A stretch of 64,000 nt of DNA from Rhodanobacter thiooxydans (GTDB taxonomy: Bacteria > Pseudomonadota > Gammaproteobacteria > Xanthomonadales > Rhodanobacteraceae), in assembly GCF_021545845.1 (NCBI RefSeq), contig NZ_CP088923.1:682001-746000 (forward strand). Reading direction: 5' to 3'. The notes beneath the pieces were generated by a model. That model was given only the letters and a program-made list of their open reading frames with translations, ran no database searches and had not been told where the DNA came from. Positions 57,398 to 64,000 of this stretch are shown piece after piece. The translations under genes and the position numbers were made by a program. Numbering within the stretch: the stretch's first letter is position 1; every line of letters begins with the position of its first letter.

Positions 57398-58545
57398 GCG
57401 CGTGCCTCCAGCGACTCGGCGATGCGCAGCAGGTCGGTGAACACGCCGGCGGCGGTCACTTCGGGGCCGGCGCCGGGGCCTTGCACGATCAGCGGATTAT
57501 CGCAGTAGCGGCGGGTGCTGAACTGCACGATGTTGTCGGTCAGCCGGGTGTGCGCGAACGCATGGGAGGCGGGCAGCACCTGCAGCCGCACGCTGGCGCG
57601 GCCGTGCCGGTCCAGCTGCGCCACGTGGCGCAGCACGCCGCCTTCGGCGCGCGCCTCGGCCAGTTTCGCCGCCATCGGCGCGTCGAGTGCGTCGAGCCGC
57701 TGCATGAAGTCGTCCAGCGGCAACGCGGCCAGCGCGGGCGGCACCAGGCTTTCCAGGTCGACCTCCGCCAGCGACAGCGGCCAGCCCGCTTCGCGTGCCA
57801 GGATCACCAGCTTGCGCGCCACGTCCAGCCCGGACAGGTCGTCGCGCGGATCGGGCTCGGTGTAGCCCAGCGCGTGCGCCTCGCGCACCAGCGCGGAGAA
57901 CGGCTGGCGGCCGTCGTGGCGGTTGCACAACCAGGCCAGCGTGCCGGAGAACATGCCGTGCACCGCGAACAGTTCGTCGCCGGTGTCGAGCAGGTCGCGC
58001 AGCGTCTGCACCACCGGCAGGCCGGCGCACACGGTGGCTTCGTAGCGGAAGCGCGCGCCGCCGGCGCAGGCCGCGCGGATCGCCTGCCAGCGCGGCAGCG
58101 GGCCGCTGCCGGCCAGCTTGTTCGGCGTCACCACGTGCAGCCCGGCGGCGAGCCAGCGCGGGTAGTGCGCGGCCACCGCGTCGCTGGCGCTGCAGTCGAT
58201 CAGCAGCGCGTGGCGGCCGTCGCTGCCGCGCACGTGGTCGGCGAACGCGTCCAGGTCGTTCGGCCGCCAGGTCTGCGCGCCGCCGTGGCGGGCGTTGAGC
58301 TCGGCGTCGTCGCAGTCCAGCCACATGCGTTTGCTGGCCACCACACCGCAGAGTTTCAGTTCCAGCGCGCCGTCGCGAGCCAGCCGTGGTTGCGCGGCAC
58401 GCAGCTGTTCCAGCAAGGCGCTGCCGACGCGGCCGGGGCCGATCACGCCGACCGCCAGCACGCGTCGCCGGGTCGTGCCGGTGCGGGCCAGCGACAACGG
58501 CGGCGGCAGGGAGTGCTGGACTTGCTCGGGTGCACAGGTGATCAC
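57394..58545 (-). CDS. hom: Homoserine dehydrogenase, monofunctional
   Basis: The enzyme reduces aspartate semialdehyde to homoserine. The 383-residue protein starts its NAD(P) domain at [20 protein letters not shown] and has [34 protein letters not shown] and [21 protein letters not shown], the usual catalytic region. It has neither the aspartokinase part of ThrA nor a C-terminal ACT domain, although the sequence is of the ThrA type. I chose the GTG at 58545 because GGAGAGG stands just upstream. An ATG at 58590 directly after the attenuator hairpin would add 15 residues. Confidence 0.92.
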   Translation of the reverse strand: MITCAPEQVQHSLPPPLSLARTGTTRRRVLAVGVIGPGRVGSALLEQLRAAQPRLARDGALELKLCGVVASKRMWLDCDDAELNARHGGAQTWRPNDLDAFADHVRGSDGRHALLIDCSASDAVAAHYPRWLAAGLHVVTPNKLAGSGPLPRWQAIRAACAGGARFRYEATVCAGLPVVQTLRDLLDTGDELFAVHGMFSGTLAWLCNRHDGRQPFSALVREAHALGYTEPDPRDDLSGLDVARKLVILAREAGWPLSLAEVDLESLVPPALAALPLDDFMQRLDALDAPMAAKLAEARAEGGVLRHVAQLDRHGRASVRLQVLPASHAFAHTRLTDNIVQFSTRRYCDNPLIVQGPGAGPEVTAAGVFTDLLRIAESLEARA

Positions 58546-58594
58546 GGTGGCCTCTCCGGTGGAGGCCCGTTCTCGCTGGCGTGTCGGCATGGGC

Positions 58595-58620
58595 CGGCCC
58601 GCCTCTTCGAGGGCGGGCCG
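58595..58620 (-). terminator. Attenuator-like hairpin upstream of hom
   Basis: CGGCCCGCC / GGCGGGCCG is a 9-bp perfect stem with an 8-nt loop, 14 nt after the leader peptide stop. No T-run follows on the minus strand. GGGCGG in the last leader codons can pair with CCGCCC in its arm, offering an alternative structure. Confidence 0.6.
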
Positions 58621-58634
58621 TTGCGTGGGAAAAC

Positions 58635-58781
58635 TCAGCTACGCACGACGCTCCGCCCGGGACCCGTGGTACCGGTGGTAATCGTGGTGGTAATGACGGC
58701 GATGGCGCCGGCGTGCATGGCCATGCGCCCGCTGCGAAGCGGGACAGGATGCATGCGTGCTGGCGCGGAAAGCGGCGACAT
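58635..58781 (-). CDS. Leader peptide of the threonine operon (attenuation)
   Basis: This 48-residue frame contains AIAVITTTITTGTTG, seven Thr and three Ile within 15 residues, strongly recalling E. coli ThrL. It precedes hom-thrB-thrC and a GC-rich hairpin. The ATG at 58781 lies 7 nt after the -10 box TAAGGT, so a leaderless mRNA is suggested; in-frame ATGs at 58724 and 58718 would give 29 and 27 residues. Stalling at Thr or Ile codons should favour expression of the operon. Confidence 0.8.
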   Translation of the reverse strand: MSPLSAPARMHPVPLRSGRMAMHAGAIAVITTTITTGTTGPGRSVVRS

Positions 58782-58788
58782 AGAGTCG

Positions 58789-58818
58789 ACCTTAAAGCCT
58801 ATGCTGCACTGCGGTCAA
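58789..58818 (-). promoter_or_regulatory. Promoter of the threonine operon
   Basis: On the minus strand TTGACC (58813-58818), an 18-bp spacer and TAAGGT (58789-58794). The -10 and following bases TAAGGTCGACT match TAGGGTCGACT of the leu-ilv promoter, and the leader ATG follows 7 nt after both. Confidence 0.65.
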
Positions 58819-58909
58819 CAGGTGCATTTGCAACTTTCGTGCAGCGCCACACCTGCGGCAGGTTGTCGCGGCAAGCCGGTTGCCGTCGGCCGACGCTGCT
58901 CGCGAGGCC

Positions 58910-58915
58910 TACAAT
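58910..58915 (+). promoter_or_regulatory. -10 box of the cytochrome pair
   Basis: TACAAT ends 7 nt before the ATG at 58923, leaving no room for a ribosome-binding site; a leaderless mRNA is likely. The -35 is not evident. Confidence 0.5.
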
Positions 58916-58922
58916 TCGCCGG

Positions 58923-59699
58923 ATGAATAGGTTCGTTTCACTGTGCCGGCGGCTGCGTAGGCAGGCGCCGCGTGCGGCTTTTGCGCTGTTTGTGCTCGGC
59001 ATGGGCAGCGCGGCGATGGCCGCCACACCGCCGCAGGCCGGCGCCGCCCCGGGCGTACCCGACACCATGCAGCAGCGCGTGGCGGCATGCACCAGCTGCC
59101 ACGGCGTGCACGGCGAGGGTTCGGCGGACAACGTGGCGATCCCGCGCCTGGCCGGCAAGCCGGCCGGCTACCTGGTGCAGCAGCTCGAATACTTCCAGAC
59201 CGGCCAGCGCCGGCACGCGCCGATGGAATACGTGGTGCGCCAGCTCAGCCCGGCGTACCTGCGCGATATCGCCGCCTACTTCGCGCAGCAGGACGTGCCC
59301 TACCGCAGGCAGCCGGTGCCGGCGGTGTCGGCAGAGATCCTGCGGCGCGGCGAGCAGCTGGTGCTGCGCGGCGACTCCACCCGCGGCGTGCCGTCGTGCG
59401 TCAGCTGCCACGGCGCCAAGCTCACCGGCGTGGAACCGATGATGCCCGGCCTGATGGGCCTGTCCTACGACTACCTCAACACCCAGCTGGTGTCGTGGCG
59501 CACGCGCCAGCGCGCGGCCGAAGGGCCGTACTGCATGGGCGTGGTCGCCAACCGCATGCGCGAATCGGACATCGCCGCGGTATCCGTGTGGCTGGCCGGC
59601 CAGGAACCGCCGGCCGACCTGCACCCGGTGCCGGCCAGCGCGCACACCGAACCGTTGCCGGGCTGGTGCGTGATGGGCAAGAGCGGAGCAGGTCAATGA
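58923..59699 (+). CDS. Di-haem cytochrome c (c4-like)
   Basis: The 258-residue protein has a signal peptide (hydrophobic residues 17-33, ending AMAAT) and two c-type haem motifs, CTSCH near residue 59 and CVSCH near residue 162, in two similar halves as in cytochrome c4. Axial Met candidates are in HAPMEYVV and PMMPGLMGL. It is probably a periplasmic electron carrier to a terminal oxidase or nitrite/alcohol-oxidising enzyme. Its stop overlaps the next cytochrome gene (ATGA). Confidence 0.9.
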   Translation: MNRFVSLCRRLRRQAPRAAFALFVLGMGSAAMAATPPQAGAAPGVPDTMQQRVAACTSCHGVHGEGSADNVAIPRLAGKPAGYLVQQLEYFQTGQRRHAPMEYVVRQLSPAYLRDIAAYFAQQDVPYRRQPVPAVSAEILRRGEQLVLRGDSTRGVPSCVSCHGAKLTGVEPMMPGLMGLSYDYLNTQLVSWRTRQRAAEGPYCMGVVANRMRESDIAAVSVWLAGQEPPADLHPVPASAHTEPLPGWCVMGKSGAGQ

Positions 59700-60982
59700 C
59701 GTGGTGGCGACGCGGAAGATGGGTGCTGGCGCTGCTGGTGGTGGTCGGGGTGGGCTGGCTGTACTTCGGCCACGCCGGCCAGTCGGCGTCGTCGCCGGCG
59801 CAGCGCGAGGCGGATGCCGCGGCGTTGCGCGACCCCGCGCTGATCGCGCGCGGCGAATACTTGGCCACGGTGGGCGATTGCGCTGCCTGTCACACCGCGC
59901 GCGACGGCCAGCGCTACGCCGGCGGCCGCTCGCTGGGTACGCCGTTCGGCGACGTGCCGGCGCCGAACATCACGCCCGATCCGGACACCGGCATCGGCCG
60001 CTGGAGCGTCGATGATTTCTGGCGCGCGCTGCACGAAGGCAAGGGCCGCCAGGGCGAGCTGCTGTACCCGGTATTCTCCTACACCTCGTTCACCAAGGTG
60101 AGCCGCGACGACGCGCTGGCGATCTTCGCCTACCTGAAATCGCTGCCGCCGGTGCATCGACCCGATACGGAGCTGGGGCTGGGCTTTCCCTACAACGTGC
60201 GCAACAGCCTGGTGGCGTGGCGCGCGCTGTACTTCAAGCCGGGCGAGTTCAGGCCCGATCCGGCGAAGCCGCCCGAATGGAACCGCGGTGCCTACCTGGT
60301 GCAGGGCCTGGGTCACTGCAACGAGTGCCACACCACGCGCGATTCGCTCGGCGGCATTGCGCCGGAGCGCCACCTCACCGGCGGACAGATCCCGCAGCTG
60401 GACTGGTACGCGCCGGACCTCAGCACGCAAGCCGGCGGCGGCCTCGACGGCTGGCGCGCGCAGGACATCGTCGACCTGCTGAAGACCGGCCAGTCGGCGA
60501 AGGGCACCGCGTTCGGGCCGATGGCCGACGTGGTGCGCAACAGCACCCAGCACCTGAGCGACGCCGACCTGCAGGCGGTGGCTACTTATCTGCAGTCGCT
60601 GCCGCCGCGCCCGCAGCCCGTGACCGCGCCGTTCACGCAGGCGGCCAGCCACGAGCAGGGCGGCCAGCTCTACGCGCAGCGCTGCGCCGACTGCCACGGC
60701 AAGGATGGCCGCGGCGTGGCCGGCGTCTACCCGCCGCTGGACGGCAACACCTCGGTCACCGAACCGACCGGCATCAACGCGATCCGCAGCGTGCTGCTCG
60801 GCGGCTTCGCCCCAGCCACCGCCGGCAACCCGCAGCCGTACTCGATGCCGCCGTTCGCGCAGTCGCTCAGCGACAAGGACGTCGCCGCGGTGGTCAGCTA
60901 TATCCGCCAGTCGTGGTCGAACAAGGCCGCTGCGGTGCAACCAGCCGACGTCGGCAACTACCGCAACACGCCGGTCGACTGA
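59696..60982 (+). CDS. Membrane-anchored tri-haem cytochrome c
   Basis: The 428-residue protein has an N-terminal membrane anchor (VLALLVVVGVGWLYF) and three haem motifs: CAACH near residue 62, CNECH near residue 209 and CADCH near residue 333. This is the layout of the cytochrome subunit of membrane alcohol, aldehyde, gluconate and sorbitol dehydrogenases (AdhB-like). No dehydrogenase subunit is adjacent, so its partner is elsewhere or it acts with the preceding di-haem protein. The ATG overlaps that gene by ATGA. Confidence 0.9.
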   Translation: MTWWRRGRWVLALLVVVGVGWLYFGHAGQSASSPAQREADAAALRDPALIARGEYLATVGDCAACHTARDGQRYAGGRSLGTPFGDVPAPNITPDPDTGIGRWSVDDFWRALHEGKGRQGELLYPVFSYTSFTKVSRDDALAIFAYLKSLPPVHRPDTELGLGFPYNVRNSLVAWRALYFKPGEFRPDPAKPPEWNRGAYLVQGLGHCNECHTTRDSLGGIAPERHLTGGQIPQLDWYAPDLSTQAGGGLDGWRAQDIVDLLKTGQSAKGTAFGPMADVVRNSTQHLSDADLQAVATYLQSLPPRPQPVTAPFTQAASHEQGGQLYAQRCADCHGKDGRGVAGVYPPLDGNTSVTEPTGINAIRSVLLGGFAPATAGNPQPYSMPPFAQSLSDKDVAAVVSYIRQSWSNKAAAVQPADVGNYRNTPVD

Positions 60983-61017
60983 GCTGTGGCCGGAGTTTTG
61001 TCCACGCCACGTGTTGC

Positions 61018-61066
61018 TCCCTCCCCCTGCTTGCAGGGGAGGTCCGGGGAGGGGTCCGCTCTTGAT
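61018..61066. repeat. Family A repeat, copy 8
   Basis: CTCCCCCTGCTTGCAGGGG, then GTCCGGGGAGGGG and GCTCTTGATCTTT, lie just after the tri-haem cytochrome gene. The rest of the 262-bp gap to the TIM-barrel gene holds nothing I recognise. Confidence 0.8.
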
Positions 61067-61244
61067 CTTTCTACCGTCCCGACGAAGTACCTTGGCCCTG
61101 CAGTGACCGGTTGCCGGCGCACTGCGGCGTCCGAACGCAGGCCCCCGGCGGGCGCGATTTGACGTGGGTCATGGCGAGCGTGCCGTCGCGCCTGCACGCT
61201 GCGCGGGATAGCCATCCACCGTTTGCTCACCACGGTTCACGGGC

Positions 61245-62486
61245 ATGATCCAGCTCAGCTACAGCACCTTCGGCCTCACCCAGCTGCCGTTCCTGGACGC
61301 CATCGACGCCGTGGCCCGCGCCGGTTACGCGGGCATCGAGCTGTCCTTCCACCGCGACCAGTTCAACCCCTTCAACCTCGACGAGGCCGACCTCGACGCC
61401 GTGCGCGCGCGCCTGGATGCAGCGCGCATCGTGCCGGCCTGCGTGGCCACCGCCTCGCACTTCTTCACCCCGTCGCGGCCGCACGAGCCGTCATTGATGA
61501 CACTGGACGTGGCCGGGCGCAAGCGCCGTATCGACCTGGTCAAGCGTGGCATCCGCGTGGCGCGTCGGCTGGGCGTGAAGCTGGTCACCTTCGGCAGCGG
61601 CTTCCTGCGCGAGGAGCACGTGCGCCAGCCGCAGGTCGATCCGGGCGAGCTGCTGGCCGACAGCATCCGCGAATGCCTGCGCGAGATCCGCGACGACGAG
61701 GACATCACGCTGCTGATCGAACCCGAGCCGGGCATGTATGTCGAGACGCTGGAGCAGGGGCTGGCGCTGATCCGCGCGGTCGGCTCGCCGCGCTTCGCGC
61801 TGCACATCGACATCTGCCACGCCTACTGTTCCGAGCCGGACTACATCGGCGCGCTGGCGAAAGCCGCGCCGCATGCCCGCTACCTGCACATCTCCGATGC
61901 GCGCCAGGGCCACAACCTCAGGATCGTGCGCGACGATGCCGTGCCGGCGCTCGACCTCGATGCCGCCAGCGCACTGGTGTACTTCCCCGATACGGCGGAC
62001 TACCTGCTGCTGGATCGTCGCCACCCGCTGTACTTCGCCGACCGCACGCCCGACCCGGCGCGGCGCCGGCGCATCGACGCGCTGCTGGCGCAGGCCGGCA
62101 TCGATCAGGCGGCGGGCCTGGTCGACTACGCCAGCCTGTACGCCGGCGCCTCGCCGCTGGACGACGAGATCTTCACCTACTTGATCTCGGTGCCGGGGCT
62201 GAGCTTCGACGTGCTCGAACGGGCCTGGCCGATCGTCGCCCACCTGCGCGGCGTGCGCGGCCCGGCGCTGTTCGAGCGGATGGTCGCCAACACGCGCACC
62301 GGCATCGTGCATTTCCACGAGATTCCCGGCGAGGGCACGCTGGACCTGGCCGCCAGTTTCCGGGCGCTGAACGCGCACGGCTTCGACGGCTTCGGCTCGG
62401 TCGAGCTCTATCACCACGTCGATGGCTGGCAGCAGGCGCTCGACCAAAGCTACCGCCACCTGGCCGCCATCGCGCAGCCGACATGA
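61245..62486 (+). CDS. Sugar isomerase/epimerase-like TIM-barrel protein
   Basis: The 413-residue protein resembles the xylose isomerase-like/AP endonuclease 2 TIM-barrel group. It begins MIQLSYSTFGLTQLPFLDAI with GYAGIELSFHRDQFNPF. Likely metal ligands include Glu159 in LLIEPEPG, the Asp and His in ALHIDICHAYC, His in YLHISDARQG and Glu in FGSVELYHH near the end. It is longer than typical epimerases (250-300 residues). The substrate is unknown; the following LuxS-like and cyclase genes suggest a phosphorylated sugar or cyclitol. There is no clear ribosome-binding site. The gene 31 bp downstream is on the same strand. Confidence 0.8.
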   Translation: MIQLSYSTFGLTQLPFLDAIDAVARAGYAGIELSFHRDQFNPFNLDEADLDAVRARLDAARIVPACVATASHFFTPSRPHEPSLMTLDVAGRKRRIDLVKRGIRVARRLGVKLVTFGSGFLREEHVRQPQVDPGELLADSIRECLREIRDDEDITLLIEPEPGMYVETLEQGLALIRAVGSPRFALHIDICHAYCSEPDYIGALAKAAPHARYLHISDARQGHNLRIVRDDAVPALDLDAASALVYFPDTADYLLLDRRHPLYFADRTPDPARRRRIDALLAQAGIDQAAGLVDYASLYAGASPLDDEIFTYLISVPGLSFDVLERAWPIVAHLRGVRGPALFERMVANTRTGIVHFHEIPGEGTLDLAASFRALNAHGFDGFGSVELYHHVDGWQQALDQSYRHLAAIAQPT

Positions 62487-62517
62487 GCGCGTCCGGCCGT
62501 TCCACCGAGCAACCATC

Positions 62518-63000
62518 ATGATCGACTTCGAGGCATTGGGCTGGCGCAGCGATACCGTCGGCGAACTGGACCACCGCCTGCTCAAGGCGCCCAGCGTCAA
62601 GCTGCGCGGCGCCCGTGCGGGCGCCGCGGGCGACGTCGTCTACAGCATCGACCTGCGCCTGCGCCGGCCGAACGCCGACGCCTGCCTGTCCAGCACCGAG
62701 CTGCATTCGATCGAGCACTTCCTGCTCGAAGGCTACGGCCGCCTGCTGCCACGGCATTTCATCGGCGTCGGCGTGATGGGTTGCCAGACCGGCTTCTACC
62801 TCACCCTGCTCGGCGAAGGCCGCCGCGCGGTCGTCGAGGGCGCGCTTGAGGCCATCCTCGAAGGCGTGCTCGCGGCCGACGCGGTGCCGTATGCGCGCAT
62901 CGACCAGTGCGGCCACTGGCGCCACCACGACCTGGCGCAGGCGCAGGCCGTGGCGCGCGAGGTACTGGCGCAACGCGCGGCGTGGCAGGACATCACATGA
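62518..63000 (+). CDS. LuxS-like protein (S-ribosylhomocysteine lyase family)
   Basis: The 160-residue protein matches the LuxS fold. Zinc ligands His63 and His67 lie in ELHSIEHFLLEG with Glu66 as base, Cys131 in QCGHWRHHDLAQA is the third ligand, and Cys89 in VMGCQTGFYLTL is the catalytic Cys. DHRLLKAPSVKLR near residue 18 corresponds to the DHTRMEAPAVR start of LuxS. Sequence similarity is clearly lower than among ordinary LuxS proteins (HS instead of HT before IEH), and the neighbours are cyclitol-type enzymes. It may therefore act on another ribosyl-type substrate. True LuxS makes homocysteine and DPD, the AI-2 precursor. Confidence 0.82.
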   Translation: MIDFEALGWRSDTVGELDHRLLKAPSVKLRGARAGAAGDVVYSIDLRLRRPNADACLSSTELHSIEHFLLEGYGRLLPRHFIGVGVMGCQTGFYLTLLGEGRRAVVEGALEAILEGVLAADAVPYARIDQCGHWRHHDLAQAQAVAREVLAQRAAWQDIT

Positions 63001-64000
63001 GCGCGGCGAAGGGCGCGCGCTGGCAGGTCAGCGCCACGCGTCGGATCGAATACGACCTGCTCAACGTGGCCGACGTGTTCGATCCGCGCAGCGATGCGCT
63101 GCTGTCGATGGGCCGCGTGCGGGACGGGCGCCGCTTCGTGGTGGTCGACGAATGCGTGCACGCGCATCACGGCGCACGCATCCGCGCCTATTTCGCCCAG
63201 CACCAGGTCGATGCGCGCATCATCACCCTGCCGGGCGGCGAGGGCGGCAAGACGCTGGACGCGTGGCTTTCGGTACTGCGCGAGCTGGACGGCTTCCCGA
63301 TCCATCGCCGCGACGAGCCGGTGATCGCCATCGGCGGCGGCGTGCTGACCGACGTAGTCGGCTACGCGGCGGCCAGCTACCGGCGCGGCGTGCCGCACAT
63401 CAAGGTGCCGACCACGCTGATGGGCTACGTCGACGCGGCGGTCGGGATCAAGACCGGGATCAACTTCAACGACCACAAGAACCGTCTGGGCAACTTCGAG
63501 CCGCCGCGCCGGGTACTGCTGGACCGCAGCCTGCTGCGCAGCCTGCCGCCGCGACACCTGCGCAACGGCGTGTGCGAGATCGTCAAGCTGGCGGTGATCC
63601 GTGACGCCACGCTGTTCGGTCTGCTGGAACGCCACGGTGCCGCATCGCTGGCGAGCGCCTTCCAGGATGCGCGCGGCGGGGAGATCCTCGACCGCGCCAT
63701 CGGCGGCATGCTGGAAGAGCTGGCGCCGAACCTGCACGAGGAAGAGCTGGCGCGCAAGGTCGACTTCGGCCATACCTTCAGCTACGGCCTGGAAACCCGC
63801 TACGGGGACGACCTGCTGCACGGCGAGGCGGTGCTGCTGGACATCCTGGTGTCGACCGCGATCGCGCTTCGGCGCGGCCTGCTCGACGCGGCCGCGGCCG
63901 GCCGCATCTTCGCCCTGGTCGAGCGCCTGCAGCTCGCCCCCGAGCTCGCCCTGCTCGACGCCGAACTGATGTGGCAGTCGCTGCTCGATCGCGTCGAGCA
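62997..64000 (+). CDS. Sugar phosphate cyclase (dehydroquinate synthase-like), 3'-truncated by window
   Basis: The first 334 residues are visible. The NAD motif is GGGVLTDVVGYAAASYRRGV, followed by IKVPTTLMGYVDAAVGIKTG. Metal ligands are Glu194 (NGVCEIVKLAV), His259 (DFGHTFSYGLE) and His275 (LLHGEAVLL). Dehydroquinate synthase has GHTFxH; here the second His is Tyr263, and NFNDHKNRLGNFEPP replaces the usual NHPxGKN. These point to the group with 2-epi-5-epi-valiolone synthase, which cyclises sedoheptulose 7-phosphate, not to AroB. The ATG overlaps the luxS-like stop (ATGA), so both are coupled. It is probably an enzyme of a specialised cyclitol pathway extending past the window. Confidence 0.85.
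   Translation, partial: MSAAKGARWQVSATRRIEYDLLNVADVFDPRSDALLSMGRVRDGRRFVVVDECVHAHHGARIRAYFAQHQVDARIITLPGGEGGKTLDAWLSVLRELDGFPIHRRDEPVIAIGGGVLTDVVGYAAASYRRGVPHIKVPTTLMGYVDAAVGIKTGINFNDHKNRLGNFEPPRRVLLDRSLLRSLPPRHLRNGVCEIVKLAVIRDATLFGLLERHGAASLASAFQDARGGEILDRAIGGMLEELAPNLHEEELARKVDFGHTFSYGLETRYGDDLLHGEAVLLDILVSTAIALRRGLLDAAAAGRIFALVERLQLAPELALLDAELMWQSLLDRVE

Noticed and set aside
61245..64000. Assignment to the Ebo cluster (EboE isomerase-like plus EboD cyclase)
   Set aside because: The order is reversed, EboA/B/C/F are not visible, a LuxS-like gene intervenes, and the cyclase loop text fits EEVS-type better than EboD as far as I can judge.

Overview
The window is about 70% GC, densely coded on both strands, and reads as chromosome of a gammaproteobacterium of the Xanthomonadales/Lysobacterales. 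Rhodanobacteraceae (Rhodanobacter-like) is the best guess, from the gene contents (BioC/BioH biotin route, short class I IlvC, copper nitrite reductase, TonB receptors) and from dispersed GC-rich palindromic repeats of the kind common in that group. This assignment is inference; no rRNA or marker search was possible.

Layout. 1-15.4 kb: housekeeping genes (end of an acyl-adenylate ligase, purD, a YbaY-type lipoprotein, an autotransporter esterase, tex, an RDD membrane protein, mnmG, pepN) and an epimerase/PLP-lyase pair. 15.4-20.1 kb: a sterol-desaturase-like hydroxylase, a DMT exporter, tag, and a secreted Thr-rich protein next to an outer-membrane barrel. 20.1-25.2 kb: biotin operon bioB-bioF-trhO-bioH-bioC behind a BirA-like operator. 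25.3-34.9 kb: a three-part membrane NirK fusion, comF, a PHP-domain hydrolase with a TonB receptor, ubiA, and a GGDEF protein. 35.2-48.5 kb: ten branched-chain amino-acid genes on the minus strand (leuA-ilvE-leuC-leuD-leuB-ilvD-ilvC-ilvG-ilvM-ilvA) behind an Ile/Leu/Val-rich leader peptide and attenuator. 48.5-54.9 kb: a decayed-looking TetR gene, a NagX/HGSNAT-like protein with a GH89 glycosidase, an IS1595-type insertion sequence and a truncated IS4-type transposase. 54.9-58.8 kb: hom-thrB-thrC behind a Thr/Ile-rich leader peptide. 58.9-61.0 kb: a di-haem and a tri-haem cytochrome c. 61.2-64.0 kb: a TIM-barrel isomerase-like protein, a divergent LuxS-like protein and a sugar phosphate cyclase cut by the window end.

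How the genes work together. The leu/ilv block encodes nearly the whole Ile/Leu/Val pathway, and hom-thrB-thrC feeds threonine to IlvA. Both operons begin with a putative leader-peptide attenuator. Their promoters share the string TA(A/G)GGTCGACT, and in both the leader ATG lies exactly 7 nt after the -10 hexamer, suggesting leaderless leader-peptide mRNAs. ATGA stop/start overlaps couple trhO-bioH, bioH-bioC, leuA-ilvE, ilvE-leuC, leuD-leuB, ilvM-ilvA, hom-thrB, the two cytochromes, and luxS-like/cyclase.

Most unusual items: (1) the TIM-barrel/LuxS-like/cyclase cluster, whose cyclase departs from dehydroquinate synthase at catalytic positions and may make a specialised cyclitol; (2) NirK fused to an N-terminal DoxX-like membrane domain and a C-terminal cytochrome c; (3) the paired attenuators with a common promoter/start signature; (4) dispersed repeats that fill the operon gaps and supply the C-terminal tails and stop codons of several enzymes.
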